In this document: positions 52,621-61,074 of the stretch, piece by piece
How the letters are laid out: each line of letters starts with the position of its first letter
How positions within the stretch are numbered: the first letter of the stretch is position 1
NCBI RefSeq assembly: GCF_003112775.1
Contig: NZ_BFCH01000020.1
Location: forward strand, 1 to 64,000
Reading direction: 5' to 3'
DNA length: 64,000 bases
Origin: Mycobacterium montefiorense
GTDB taxonomy: Bacteria > Actinomycetota > Actinomycetes > Mycobacteriales > Mycobacteriaceae
The notes under the pieces: model-generated
Told to the model about the DNA's origin: nothing
The model's input: only the letters and a program-made list of their open reading frames with translations
The model's database searches: none
Translations under genes and position numbers: made by a program

Positions 52621-54117
52621 ATGAGCTTGCAACAGCTGTATCTGGCGTTGCTGATCGGTGGCCTCGTGCTGCTGGCCAGCATTGTCGGCACTCGGGTGGC
52701 AAGTCGCGTCGGGTTTCCCAGCCTCCTTTTCTTCCTGTTGGTCGGCGTCGTGCTGGGCGAGGACGCGCTCGGTCTTCAGTTCGACGACGTGGAACTAGCC
52801 AGGAACATGGGCACAGCGGCGCTGGCCGTGATCCTCGTCGAAGGCGGTCTGACCACCCGGTTCGCCGACATTCGGAAGGTGCTGGCACCCGCGACCGCAT
52901 TGGCCACAATCGGCGTCGTCATCAGCACGGTGATCACTGCCCTGGGGGCGCACCTACTCCTTCACATCGACTGGCAGCTCGCCTTGTTGCTCGGAGCCAT
53001 TGTTTCCTCGACGGATGCCGCCGCGGTGTTCTCGGTCCTGCGGGTGCTCCCGTTGCCCCGGCGGGTGGCCGGACTGCTCGAGGCCGAGTCCGGTTTCAAC
53101 GATGCGCCCGGTGTGATTCTGGTGCTGATGTTCAGTGTCACGCCCTTCGTGTTCGAGCCGGAGGGCGCGGTCACCGACCTGGCCGGTGAACTCCTCGGTG
53201 GTGTCGCGATCGGGGTGGCCATTGGGTACCTGGGTTCCTTCGGGCTGCGACGCATCGCGTTGCCGGCCTCGGGTCTGTACCCGATCGCGACCTTCGGATT
53301 GGGGCTTGTCGCGTTCGCCGCCGCCGGCGAGACGCATGCGAGCGGATTCATCGCCGCCTACCTGTCCGCGGTGGTGTTGGCCAACTCAGGGCTGCCACAC
53401 AAGTCGGCGACCCGGTCGTTCGCCGAAGGAGTCGGCTGGTTGGCGCAGATCGGGCTGTTCGTGCTGCTCGGACTGTTGGTGAACCCCAGCGCCCTGGCGG
53501 GTGACATGGTCGCCGCGGTCGTCGTCGGACTCGTCCTGCTGCTCGTCGCCCGGCCGCTGTCAGTCGTGGTTTCGCTCGTATGGTTTGGCGTTCCCTGGCG
53601 CGAGCAGGTATTCCTCTCGTGGGCCGGTCTGCGGGGCGCAGTCCCCATCGTGTTGGCGACCTTTCCGGTAGTCGCCGGAGTGGCCGACAGCTATCGCTTG
53701 CTGAACATCGTGTTCGTGCTCGTCGTGGTGTTCACCTTGGTGCAGGGTCCCAGCCTTCGCCCGGTGGCTCAGCGGCTGGGCCTGATCGCCCGTGAATCCA
53801 CCCGGGAAATCCAAGTTGAGGCTGCGCCTCTAGACATGCTCGACGCGGAACTGCTGACGATGACGGTGCAAGCGCCGTCGCGGCTGCACAGTGTCACCAT
53901 CGTCGAACTCCGGCTACCCGACCCTGCCGTCATCACGCTGATCATCCGCGACGGCCACACGTTCGTGCCAATTCCCGACACCCGGATCAAGACCGGCGAC
54001 GAGTTGCTGATCGTCACTACCAGCAAAACGCGGGCCGCGGCCGAATCCAGGCTTCGTGCAGTAAGCCGGCGCGGCAAACTCGCCTATTGGTTCGACGAAT
54101 ACGGAGAAGTTGAATGA
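52621..54117 (+). CDS. CPA1-family K+(Na+)/H+ antiporter with RCK_C domain (NhaP2/CvrA-like)
   Basis: Cation:proton antiporter (498 aa) with about 12 TM helices (LYLALLIGGLVLLASIVGTRV to LNIVFVLVVVFTLVQGPSL). Ion-site helices carry SSTDAAAVFSVLR and ESGFNDAPGV (Asn-Asp pair), and later LSWAGLRGAVPIVLA. Residues about 405-480 form a TrkA-C/RCK_C domain (DAELLTMTVQAPSRL; FVPIPDTRIKTGDELLIV), the NhaP2/CvrA layout, where nucleotide ligands control transport. The ATG at 52621 has no strong ribosome site, but MSLQQLYLALL fits. Divergent from the RCK protein gene across about 180 bp: a potassium homeostasis module. Confidence 0.9.
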   Translation: MSLQQLYLALLIGGLVLLASIVGTRVASRVGFPSLLFFLLVGVVLGEDALGLQFDDVELARNMGTAALAVILVEGGLTTRFADIRKVLAPATALATIGVVISTVITALGAHLLLHIDWQLALLLGAIVSSTDAAAVFSVLRVLPLPRRVAGLLEAESGFNDAPGVILVLMFSVTPFVFEPEGAVTDLAGELLGGVAIGVAIGYLGSFGLRRIALPASGLYPIATFGLGLVAFAAAGETHASGFIAAYLSAVVLANSGLPHKSATRSFAEGVGWLAQIGLFVLLGLLVNPSALAGDMVAAVVVGLVLLLVARPLSVVVSLVWFGVPWREQVFLSWAGLRGAVPIVLATFPVVAGVADSYRLLNIVFVLVVVFTLVQGPSLRPVAQRLGLIARESTREIQVEAAPLDMLDAELLTMTVQAPSRLHSVTIVELRLPDPAVITLIIRDGHTFVPIPDTRIKTGDELLIVTTSKTRAAAESRLRAVSRRGKLAYWFDEYGEVE

Positions 54118-54240
54118 GCCGTCGATGGCTGCTGCCGTAGCGGCACCCGTCATGACGGGGCGATGACGCGGTGCTCGTAGGCGACCACAGTCTCACCCGG
54201 CAAGGCCACAACCTGCTGGAACGCTGAGACCAGCCCGGGC

Positions 54241-54282
54241 TACCACCCCATTTCTCGATGCTGGCTACCCCAATGGGTGGTA
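54241..54282. terminator. Imperfect hairpin downstream of the antiporter gene
   Basis: TACCACCCCATT (54241-54252) and AATGGGTGGTA (54272-54282) pair with one bulged base around a 19-nt loop. CTACCCC-like words recur nearby (54265 and 54289), the last pairing with TAGGGTGG. It lies 124 bp after the antiporter stop and 170 bp before the diguanylate cyclase start. Either a terminator or a regulatory site; nothing else is seen in 54118-54453. Confidence 0.35.
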
Positions 54283-54453
54283 AGCGCGCTACCCCCTCGT
54301 AGGGTGGACCGCGACGCGGTCCCAATTTACTTGTCAGCGCACACCGGCAACTGCGCTACGTGGCGCTCTTTGAGTGACGAATGTGGTTTCACATATGCGA
54401 CTCGAAATTCTTCAGCTGGTAATTCCTGCTGGCTCCAGACGGGTGGGTCGGTA

Positions 54454-55530
54454 GTGAAACAATCCGATCACTACGACCTGCTCACTGCTTATTTAAAAAA
54501 CCGCGGTCTGCAAACCGTTTGGCAAAGATCGAATTTCGTTGTCATTGCCGCGCAGTCGGCGCTGCCGGCGATCCTGCTGTCCAGCCCTACCGGGCCTGCC
54601 CAGCCGGCCGCGCGGGCGGTATCGGTCGCGATATCGGCACTGGGGCTCGTCGGCGCAACGCTGTGGCTGATCCGTTGGCCCAGCCGCCGAGAGTCGACCC
54701 TCTTCGCGTTTTCGGCAATGGCGGCCATCGCAGTCGGGTCCTTGTTCTTGTCCAACCCCTACACCGGTCTGATGGGATGCACGATCTTCGCGGTCCTCGG
54801 TGGCTTCATCGCGTACTTCCACTCGATTCGCCTCGTGCTGACCAACTTCGCCGTGGCGGCGACTTGCGCGGTGATCCTGGCGCATCGATTCATCGTGGAG
54901 ACCGGCGATGTCGCCTTGATCTGCGCCGGGCTGATAACCGTTGCGGTGCTCAATCTCGGTGTGCCGTTTGGCATTCTGTCGTTGATGCATACGCTGCGCA
55001 ACGACCTCCGAAGTTCTGACCGCGATTCACTCACCGGCTTGCACAACCGGCGCTCGTTCTACAACGCGGTGTCCGAGCTGATGGCGCTGCACGGCCGCCC
55101 GGCGGGAACGTATCTGGTGACGGCGGTGATCGACCTGGACAACTTCAAGCAGATCAACGACACCCAGGGGCATGCCGTCGGTGATCAGGCGTTGGTGGCA
55201 GTCGGCTCGGCTCTCGAGCAGAACTGCCGGCCGGCTGCAGTGATCGCTCGTATCGGCGGCGAGGAATTCGTCGTCGTCGATACCGCCGCCACGCCGCAGC
55301 ACGCGAATATGACCGAAGGGCTCCGCCAGGCGGTAGCCGACGTTCCCTTCCCGATTACCGCCAGCATCGGGACATCCGCCATCGCACTGACAGAGCTGTC
55401 GGCGATACCCGACATGCAAGTCATCGATGACTTGATCGGAACTGCCGACGCCGCGATGTATGAGGCCAAACGCGCCGGGGGCAACCGGGTATCTCACTCC
55501 GCGGAATTGGAACCACGCGCCGCGCCCTGA
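54454..55530 (+). CDS. Membrane diguanylate cyclase (GGEEF)
   Basis: c-di-GMP synthase candidate (358 aa). Residues 20-185 hold about six hydrophobic helices (sensor/anchor region). Then comes the GGDEF domain: RDSLTGLHNRRSFYN, AVIDLDNFKQINDTQGHAVGDQAL, and the active-site ARIGGEEFVVVD (GGEEF is catalytically competent in the family), ending AMYEAKRAGGNRV. No RxxD inhibitory site precedes GGEEF, so classical product inhibition is not expected. The GTG start at 54454 is uncertain; further in-frame codons lie upstream to 54277. trHbN starts 80 bp after its stop. Confidence 0.87.
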   Translation: MKQSDHYDLLTAYLKNRGLQTVWQRSNFVVIAAQSALPAILLSSPTGPAQPAARAVSVAISALGLVGATLWLIRWPSRRESTLFAFSAMAAIAVGSLFLSNPYTGLMGCTIFAVLGGFIAYFHSIRLVLTNFAVAATCAVILAHRFIVETGDVALICAGLITVAVLNLGVPFGILSLMHTLRNDLRSSDRDSLTGLHNRRSFYNAVSELMALHGRPAGTYLVTAVIDLDNFKQINDTQGHAVGDQALVAVGSALEQNCRPAAVIARIGGEEFVVVDTAATPQHANMTEGLRQAVADVPFPITASIGTSAIALTELSAIPDMQVIDDLIGTADAAMYEAKRAGGNRVSHSAELEPRAAP

Positions 55531-55610
55531 AGCAGGCTGGTAGGTCAGGACTTTCACGTCGAAGTGATTGGGTCGTGGCGCGCCTTCGGGCGGGCCTAGA
55601 TCATGAACGG

Positions 55611-55997
55611 ATGACTCAGAGCGCAGCAAGCATCTACACCCAAATCGGCGGATACGAGGCTATCGAGTGCGTGGTCGCAGATTTCTACGACCGCGTGCTT
55701 GCCGACGACCAACTTTCAGCATTCTTCACCGGTACGAATATAAGCCGTCTGAAGGGTAAACAGGTCGAGTTTTTCGCTGCTGCGCTCGGCGGGCCCACGG
55801 ACTACACGGGTGCATCGATGAAGCAAGTGCATCAGGGGCGGGGAATTGCCATGCACCACTTCGATCTAGTCGTTCAGCATTTGGTTCACGCGCTGACCAC
55901 CGCCGGAGTTCCGCCGAGAACAATGGGGCAGATCATCGCTGCCGTTGCTCCGCTTGCCAGCGAAATTGCATCCGGTGGCGCCGAAAAAATTAGCTGA
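55611..55997 (+). CDS. glbN: Group I truncated haemoglobin trHbN
   Basis: Haem protein (128 aa) with two-on-two globin fold: IYTQIGGYEAIECVVADFYDRVLADDQLSAFF (Tyr B10 in DFY), SRLKGKQVEFFAAALGG (E-helix Gln) and MKQVHQGRGIAMHHF (proximal His). M. tuberculosis HbN dioxygenates NO to nitrate; inferred here. The ATG at 55611 gives the family length; an open frame from 55575 adds 12 unlikely residues. The pre-A helix segment known in M. tuberculosis is short here (MTQSAAS). May be transcribed with the diguanylate cyclase. Confidence 0.93.
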   Translation: MTQSAASIYTQIGGYEAIECVVADFYDRVLADDQLSAFFTGTNISRLKGKQVEFFAAALGGPTDYTGASMKQVHQGRGIAMHHFDLVVQHLVHALTTAGVPPRTMGQIIAAVAPLASEIASGGAEKIS

Positions 55998-56059
55998 GTC
56001 GAGCACATCTACTTCGCAACGCTCAAGAGCCGCAGTCGGTTACGCCTATCTGCAGTGGA

Positions 56060-57091
56060 TCAATTCCGCGTGGCGGGCAACATGAGATCTGCTCGGTGGT
56101 CGGAAATCTCTTCCAGTACGCCGTATGCGCGTGCCTCGCTGGGGGTGTGGCCGAAATTTTTCTTGAACACAGTGTTGAAGGTGCTTCTCGAACGAAAGCC
56201 GCAAGCGATGGCGACGCTGTCGATCGAAGTATTCGACGGCGACTGGCGCAGCAGGTCTGCGGCGCGAGTGAGCCGGGTTGAGCGGATCAGGTCGCTTGTC
56301 GTGGTCCCGGCCCGCTGAAGGGCCAGCTGGATTTGACGGACCGACCATCCCAACGAGTGGGCGACGCTACGTGGCGTGAGGTCTGGATCGCTTGCGTGCC
56401 GGGCGACATGCTCACGTACTGCCTGCTCGACCGAACCGAGAGTGTCCGGACCTCCGCCGCGACCGAGCATGCAAGTCGATAGCAGGTCACTGATGGTGGC
56501 GCAGGAACGCGAGAACTCGTAGTCGTCGAGGGTTTCATGCTGCCCGCTCAAGGTCGAGATCATCGCGCTGACCACGGAGCCGAGCCCACCTCGAAAGTCC
56601 ATGGCGACCGGGCCGCGCGGCATGTTGGTGGGTCTGCGGGCGTCCGCGACATCGAACGTCCAGCCCCGCGCCCAGGAACGATGGTGGATCCGAAGAGCGC
56701 GAGACTTGCTGAGCAGAAGTGCCTGGCCCGGCTGCAGACGTACCTGGACGCCGTCCTGCTCGATGTCGATGACTCCGGTGCGGGCGATGAACAACATGCT
56801 TCCGCGATCACCGTCGGCGCGCACGTCGGCGGCTGTCTTTACGTAGTGCAAGCCCTCTGACCAGAAATCGACCAGTAGGTAATCACCGTCGCGCTGAACG
56901 ATGCTGCCCGCTCTGAACATCGCCTTGTCGGGAAAGAGGAAGTGCAATGAACCGTGATTCGCACAGACGTGGTCGACCCAGTAGCCGGCCGGATCGTCGA
57001 GCGCTTTGCGGGTGTCGCTGCGCTCAACTGCGTACGTAGTCAGTGTGGGCCGACGCCTTTTCTTGACGTCGACTTGATTCCCTATGTTCAT
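56060..57091 (-). CDS. AraC-family transcriptional regulator
   Basis: Regulator of 343 aa. N-terminal AraC-binding-like (DUF) beta-domain for ligand/dimerisation (about 40-200; IDIEQDGVQVRLQPGQALLLSKSR) and a C-terminal double helix-turn-helix (about 250-335; SVAHSLGWSVRQIQLALQRAG and VAIACGFRSRSTFNTVFKKNFGHTPSEAR). Start ATG at 57091 (MNIGNQVDVKKR); the open frame upstream is not supported. No obvious target next to it: the LysR gene upstream is on the same strand after 226 bp with no gene, and glbN is convergent. Confidence 0.87.
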   Translation of the reverse strand: MNIGNQVDVKKRRRPTLTTYAVERSDTRKALDDPAGYWVDHVCANHGSLHFLFPDKAMFRAGSIVQRDGDYLLVDFWSEGLHYVKTAADVRADGDRGSMLFIARTGVIDIEQDGVQVRLQPGQALLLSKSRALRIHHRSWARGWTFDVADARRPTNMPRGPVAMDFRGGLGSVVSAMISTLSGQHETLDDYEFSRSCATISDLLSTCMLGRGGGPDTLGSVEQAVREHVARHASDPDLTPRSVAHSLGWSVRQIQLALQRAGTTTSDLIRSTRLTRAADLLRQSPSNTSIDSVAIACGFRSRSTFNTVFKKNFGHTPSEARAYGVLEEISDHRADLMLPATRN

Positions 57092-57317
57092 AGCAGGCCC
57101 TAAATCATCTCTCTCGACGTGCGTGCAGCCAACTGACAACCAGTATGACGTCGGCAGCCCAACCCATAGTGGGTGCAGCTCAACCACCCTCAGAGCAACC
57201 GCGTTTCGTGTTAGCGCCGTCACGTCGGCAAATATTTCCGACGACACGGGTCATTCCCATTCGCGCGGGGTCATCCGTTGCGTTGTGCGCAGGAAGAACC
57301 GTCGCTCCGCGGCGCAT

Positions 57318-58256
57318 TCAGCGTGGGTTGTGCCTCAAGTGGTTAGGCAGGGTGGCCCACCCGGTGGGCACATCGATGGTAAGTGCCAAGTGCACAAAAC
57401 GGTGCACAGCGACGGTCGAGACCCGTTCGGGGTTCCATCGCAACACGTACGGCACGAGTTGGATGGGTATCACGCGCCGCATCGGGGCGGTCATCTCGGA
57501 CCCGGCAACAGAGCCCGTCGTGAGGATCCAATCGACGTCCGGCTGCGCCGTCCACTGACAAGCGGACAAATCGGAATCTAAGAGCTCGATAGTGTGCGGT
57601 GATACCCCGGCAGCCTCAAGGGCCTGCCGTTCGGCTAGCGCCCATGCCGGGAACAGTGCCTCACTATGAATGCCGAGCGTCTCGCCCGCCAATTCGGCCA
57701 GAGCTACCGTCTCGCGGATGGCAAGGCGGTGATTCGTCCTCAGTCCGATTAGCAAGATCTCGCCGCAGAATACTTCTGCTACGACTCCGGGGAGATCTGG
57801 CACCAGTCCGCAGGTGATTGCGACATCGACTGTCCCCTCGGCGACAGCACGGTTGAGGTCGGTCAGCCACATCCGCTGAATAACAAGGTCGACGTCGGGT
57901 GCCTCGGAGCGCAGGGCTTGCGCAAGGTGGGGTGCGAGAAGCCGCCCGACCGGCGGCGTGATACCCAGCTGCACGGTGCCGGCGTCGCCCTGGGCCAATC
58001 GATGTACCGCGGCGGTGGCAGCGGCGGCCTCATCGAGAACGACTTTGGCGGGGTCGAGCAACTCCGCTCCGGCGGGGGTCAAGGCGACTCGGCGGGTGTT
58101 GCGCGTTAACAGCGCCGCACCCAGCTCGCGCTCTAAACGCCGGATCAGATCGCTCAGCGTTGGTTGCCCCATGTGCAGCTTTTGTGCAGCGCGACCGAAG
58201 TGCAGCTCCGTAGCCACAGCAACGAAGGCCTCAAGCTGTCGCAGCTCCACTCGCAA
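57318..58256 (-). CDS. LysR-family transcriptional regulator
   Basis: Regulator of 312 aa with N-terminal winged helix (RQLEAFVAVATELHFGRAAQ; MGQPTLSDLIRRLERELGA) and a C-terminal periplasmic-binding-protein-like effector domain (VQLGITPPVGRLLAPHLAQA; VDVAITCG). It is divergent from the cysteine hydrolase/MBL operon across 195 bp, the classic LysR arrangement, so it most likely activates that operon in response to a substrate or intermediate and represses itself. Confidence 0.9.
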   Translation of the reverse strand: MRVELRQLEAFVAVATELHFGRAAQKLHMGQPTLSDLIRRLERELGAALLTRNTRRVALTPAGAELLDPAKVVLDEAAAATAAVHRLAQGDAGTVQLGITPPVGRLLAPHLAQALRSEAPDVDLVIQRMWLTDLNRAVAEGTVDVAITCGLVPDLPGVVAEVFCGEILLIGLRTNHRLAIRETVALAELAGETLGIHSEALFPAWALAERQALEAAGVSPHTIELLDSDLSACQWTAQPDVDWILTTGSVAGSEMTAPMRRVIPIQLVPYVLRWNPERVSTVAVHRFVHLALTIDVPTGWATLPNHLRHNPR

Positions 58257-58451
58257 ATACTAACCACGCTAGAAGTAAACATTCTGGATTAATCGGCGGC
58301 GGCGATCACAGCAATCCGAAATTGGCCCTTTATCCGATCGGCGAGGCAACGCAGTCTGTATCCAAACCCATTGACGGCGACGAGGGAAGTTGCATAACCG
58401 TCCGCATGGTCCGTTTCTCCCTGACGGCCCATGTAGCCAAGGAGCTATACC

Positions 58452-59177
58452 GTGAAATACGACCCCATCGACACCGCCGTAGTTGTCATCGATCCGCAGA
58501 ACGACGTGCTCTCCCCGTCGGGCAGGAATTGGGATGTATTGGGCGCCAGTGTAACTGAGAATAGGACGGTCGAGAACCTCGTCGAAATCTTTATAGCCGC
58601 CGCCGCGGGCGGCTACGCCGTGTTTATCTCTCCGCACTACTTCTATCCGACCGACCACCGTTGGTTGTTTAACGGTCCGTTGGAGGCAGATGAACTTCGC
58701 ACCAGCACATTTGCACGCGTTGGTCCGCTGCGCCTTGACGGCTTCGTTGATTCGGGTGCCGATTGGCTCGACCAGTTCAAGCCGTTCATCGAGGACTCAG
58801 CGACCGTCGTCGCCAGTCCTCACAAAGTGTGGGGACCGCAAACCAACGACTTGGTGCTGCAACTGCGCAAGCGACGGATCGACAAGGTGGTCCTGTGCGG
58901 CATGCTCGCCAATATCTGTGTGGAATCGCACCTACGGGATTTGCTCGAGCAGGGATTCGAAGTAGCCGTGGTCCGCGATGCTACCGCCGGCCCCCGGCAC
59001 CCGACCCACGGAGACGGCTACCGGGCTGCCTTGGTCAACTACTCATTTCTCGCACATGCCGTTCCGTCTACCGCCGAGGCGGTCGCGGCCATGGCAAACG
59101 AGAGCCAACGTGCGCCGCACGGCGCGGCGGCGTCAGCAATGCGAGCCGGCTGCATCCAAATGAGAGGACCGCGATGA
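58452..59177 (+). CDS. Isochorismatase-like cysteine hydrolase
   Basis: Alpha/beta hydrolase-type cysteine hydrolase (241 aa). Catalytic triad positions: Asp in AVVVIDPQNDVL, Lys in SPHKVWGP, and Cys in GMLANICVESHLRDLLEQGF. A cis-peptide-like region precedes the Cys. The family includes nicotinamidases, carbamoylases and biuret hydrolases, so amide or carbamate cleavage is likely; the substrate is unknown. Start is GTG 58452 with AAGGAG 7 bp upstream. Overlaps the MBL gene by ATGA. C-terminal 30 residues (Ala/Arg-rich) are beyond the usual family end. Confidence 0.88.
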   Translation: MKYDPIDTAVVVIDPQNDVLSPSGRNWDVLGASVTENRTVENLVEIFIAAAAGGYAVFISPHYFYPTDHRWLFNGPLEADELRTSTFARVGPLRLDGFVDSGADWLDQFKPFIEDSATVVASPHKVWGPQTNDLVLQLRKRRIDKVVLCGMLANICVESHLRDLLEQGFEVAVVRDATAGPRHPTHGDGYRAALVNYSFLAHAVPSTAEAVAAMANESQRAPHGAAASAMRAGCIQMRGPR

Positions 59178-60013
59178 AGTCTTTGGATCTAACTAGTAGT
59201 GAGACTGCGGATTTCAGCCGGGGCGAAGTTTATTTTATTGGTAACGCCACCACCTTGATCCGTTTCGGCGGACTGACTGTGCTGACTGATCCCGCCTTTC
59301 TACACAAGGGTGAGCATGTCTTTTTGGGCCATGGGATTTGGGCCCGGCGCGAGGTCGAGCCGGCGTGTCAGATCTCAGACCTGCCCCCGATAGACCTAGT
59401 CGTCTTATCCCACTACCACGGTGACCATTTCGATGACGTCGCCGCTCGTGAACTCGACAAGACTCTGCCTATCGTGTCGACGGCTGACGCAGTCGACAAG
59501 CTGACTGCGTTGGGCTTCACGCACGGCTACCCGCTAGAAACTTGGGAATCACTGGTGGTCCGCAAGGGCGATGCGGAGCTGACGATAACCGCCATGCCGG
59601 GCAAACACGCCACAGACGACGCCGTTGACGAACTACTGATGCCCGTTAACGGGCATCTGCTCGATTTCAACCGTGGCGGCGATCATCTCTACCGTCTCTA
59701 CATCACCGGCGACACCATGCTCGTCGACGACCTCGAGGACATCCCCCGTCGCTACCCCGACATCGACCTCGGACTGATTCACGCCGGTGGCACCACCTTC
59801 CTTGTCACAGTCGTCACGATGACCGGCGAGCAGGCGGTGCGAGCGGTTGAGATCACGCGGCCCCACACCGCGATCCCGATCCACTACAACGACTTCTCAG
59901 TGTTTATGTCCGGACTTGACGACTTCAAGAAGGCTGCCGAAGCCTCAACCGCAAGTACGCAATTCGTCTATCTCTCCCATGGTGAGACTTACACGTTCAC
60001 GCCCACTGGCTAG
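59174..60013 (+). CDS. Metallo-beta-lactamase-fold hydrolase (UlaG-like)
   Basis: MBL-fold protein (279 aa). Entry strand YFIGNATTLIRFGGLTVLTDP, metal motif SHYHGDHFDD (HxHxDH), further ligands in MPGKHATDD (His), YITGDTMLVDD (Asp) and IPIHYNDF (His). The pattern is UlaG/lactonase-like, so it may hydrolyse a lactone, phosphodiester or cyclic amide. Translationally coupled (ATGA at 59174) to the cysteine hydrolase, and under the divergent LysR. Inference: two successive hydrolytic steps on one compound. A GC-rich hairpin follows the stop. Confidence 0.88.
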   Translation: MKSLDLTSSETADFSRGEVYFIGNATTLIRFGGLTVLTDPAFLHKGEHVFLGHGIWARREVEPACQISDLPPIDLVVLSHYHGDHFDDVAARELDKTLPIVSTADAVDKLTALGFTHGYPLETWESLVVRKGDAELTITAMPGKHATDDAVDELLMPVNGHLLDFNRGGDHLYRLYITGDTMLVDDLEDIPRRYPDIDLGLIHAGGTTFLVTVVTMTGEQAVRAVEITRPHTAIPIHYNDFSVFMSGLDDFKKAAEASTASTQFVYLSHGETYTFTPTG

Positions 60014-60030
60014 AGGGCCGTCATCTGCGG

Positions 60031-60060
60031 GCCGGCCCCTCCAGCAGACAGCGGGCCGGC
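60031..60060 (+). terminator. Terminator-like hairpin after the hydrolase operon
   Basis: GCCGGCCC (60031-60038) and GGGCCGGC (60053-60060) form perfect 8-bp GC arms with a 14-nt loop, starting 18 bp after the MBL stop and followed by TTCGCTAT. Position and stability fit an operon terminator, although the U-run is weak. Confidence 0.55.
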
Positions 60061-60105
60061 TTCGCTATGCCGGCTGGAGGCTCCCAGTAGTCGGGCCGAA
60101 CACTT

Positions 60106-60441
60106 CTAGTGGATGTTTTCCTTCGGTACGCCCTGCGCGATCAGCGCGTCGCGGACGGCGGCCATGAAAGGTAAAGGGCCACATAGGTAGGCGCGTGTGC
60201 CGGGCTCGATCGGCAACGCGTCGAGATCGACCCGACCTAGACGCACGCTGCCGTCGGGCTGCCGTTCACCGAGGTCCTCGTAGAACCGGTGCAGCCGTGC
60301 ATGCGGCAGTTGTTTGACCAATTCGATCAGCTCGGCCCGGTGAGCGTGACCGGCGGCCGACCGATCGGCGTGCAGCACGGCGACGCTGCGGGTACTGGAT
60401 GTCGCCGCAAGATGGTTAAGCGTGCCGATGATCGGCGTGCT
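60106..60441 (-). pseudogene. C-terminal fragment of a flavohaemoprotein (Hmp-type) reductase domain
   Basis: The minus strand reads TPIIGTLNHLAATSSTRSVA, VLHADRSAAGHAHRAELIEL and AYLCGPLPFMAAVRDALIAQ, the NAD-binding end of Hmp-type NO dioxygenases. The globin and FAD domains are missing. At the 3' end KENIH is followed by TAG at 60106-60108. Restoring one base there (TAC GAA GTG TTC GGC CCG) recovers the family's YEVFGP ending, so a one-base deletion near 60107 truncated it. The upstream edge abuts the QueD-like gene stop. This is a decayed gene. Confidence 0.8.
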
Positions 60442-60486
60442 GGAGCAGCGCTTCGACCGCTATGGATTGGGGCTCGGCGACACGCG

Positions 60487-60975
60487 TTATGCGGCAGTCA
60501 TCTTGCAGCCGGACGTCGGTCTGTCCCAGATCTCCAAAGACGAGAGCCCAGAAATCCTCAAGCGGCTCCAAAGCCAAGCGGCCAGATTCTCGCACGTGGG
60601 GTTCTCGATGAGGTGATTCATCAGGTTGCGGTCGAGCTGATTGATCAAGGGTCTTACCGCGGCGTCGATTGCGGCGAAGTCGACAACGAATCCGCTGTGT
60701 GGATCGGGGACTCCCTTGACTCCCACGATCAGCGTGAATGTGTGGCAGTGCAGGTTTGCGCCTTTATGCCCTTCGGCCACATGTGGCAGGTAATCGGCCG
60801 CCTCGAACGTGAACTTTTTGAATACCTCTATTGCAGAGTTTGGTCGCTGCCCCGCATTCTGGGCGAAGGTCGACTCCTGCGCATGCGTCCAGATGAGCGG
60901 TTCGCTTTCTACCACTGCTGTGGTCGTGCCGCCGCCATGTGGATCGATTTCGAGGATACTCTGCAACATACACAT
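60487..60975 (-). CDS. QueD/6-pyruvoyl-tetrahydropterin-synthase-like protein lacking catalytic residues
   Basis: The last 115 residues match the QueD (6-carboxytetrahydropterin synthase) fold: VFKKFTFEAADYLPHVAEGH, LHCHTFTL, SGFVVDFAAIDAAVRPLI, NPTCENLAAWLWSRL and PTSGC. Key residues differ: the first zinc His (AAH) is Asp, the catalytic Cys (HKC) is Gly, and the Asp-His pair (LDHH) is LDRN; the LH-x-H zinc pair remains. The open frame begins with about 50 unrelated residues and no good start lies close to the domain, so 60975 is only a guess. Either a decaying gene or a divergent paralogue. No other queuosine/deazapurine gene is nearby. Confidence 0.5.
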   Translation of the reverse strand: MCMLQSILEIDPHGGGTTTAVVESEPLIWTHAQESTFAQNAGQRPNSAIEVFKKFTFEAADYLPHVAEGHKGANLHCHTFTLIVGVKGVPDPHSGFVVDFAAIDAAVRPLINQLDRNLMNHLIENPTCENLAAWLWSRLRISGLSSLEIWDRPTSGCKMTAA

Positions 60976-61074
60976 ACTTTGCCGCAGCGAAGTGGCGTTG
61001 TCTGTCCCCCATCCGTTGGGTTCCCCCGTCCCCCGGTTGGGGTACCGTCCTCGATCGGGGTCGCGGGTATCCAT

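Noticed and set aside
58763..60013. 416-codon version of the MBL gene starting inside the cysteine hydrolase
   Set aside because: The extra N-terminus is out-of-frame hydrolase sequence; the ATG at 59174 overlaps the hydrolase stop and begins just before the MBL fold.
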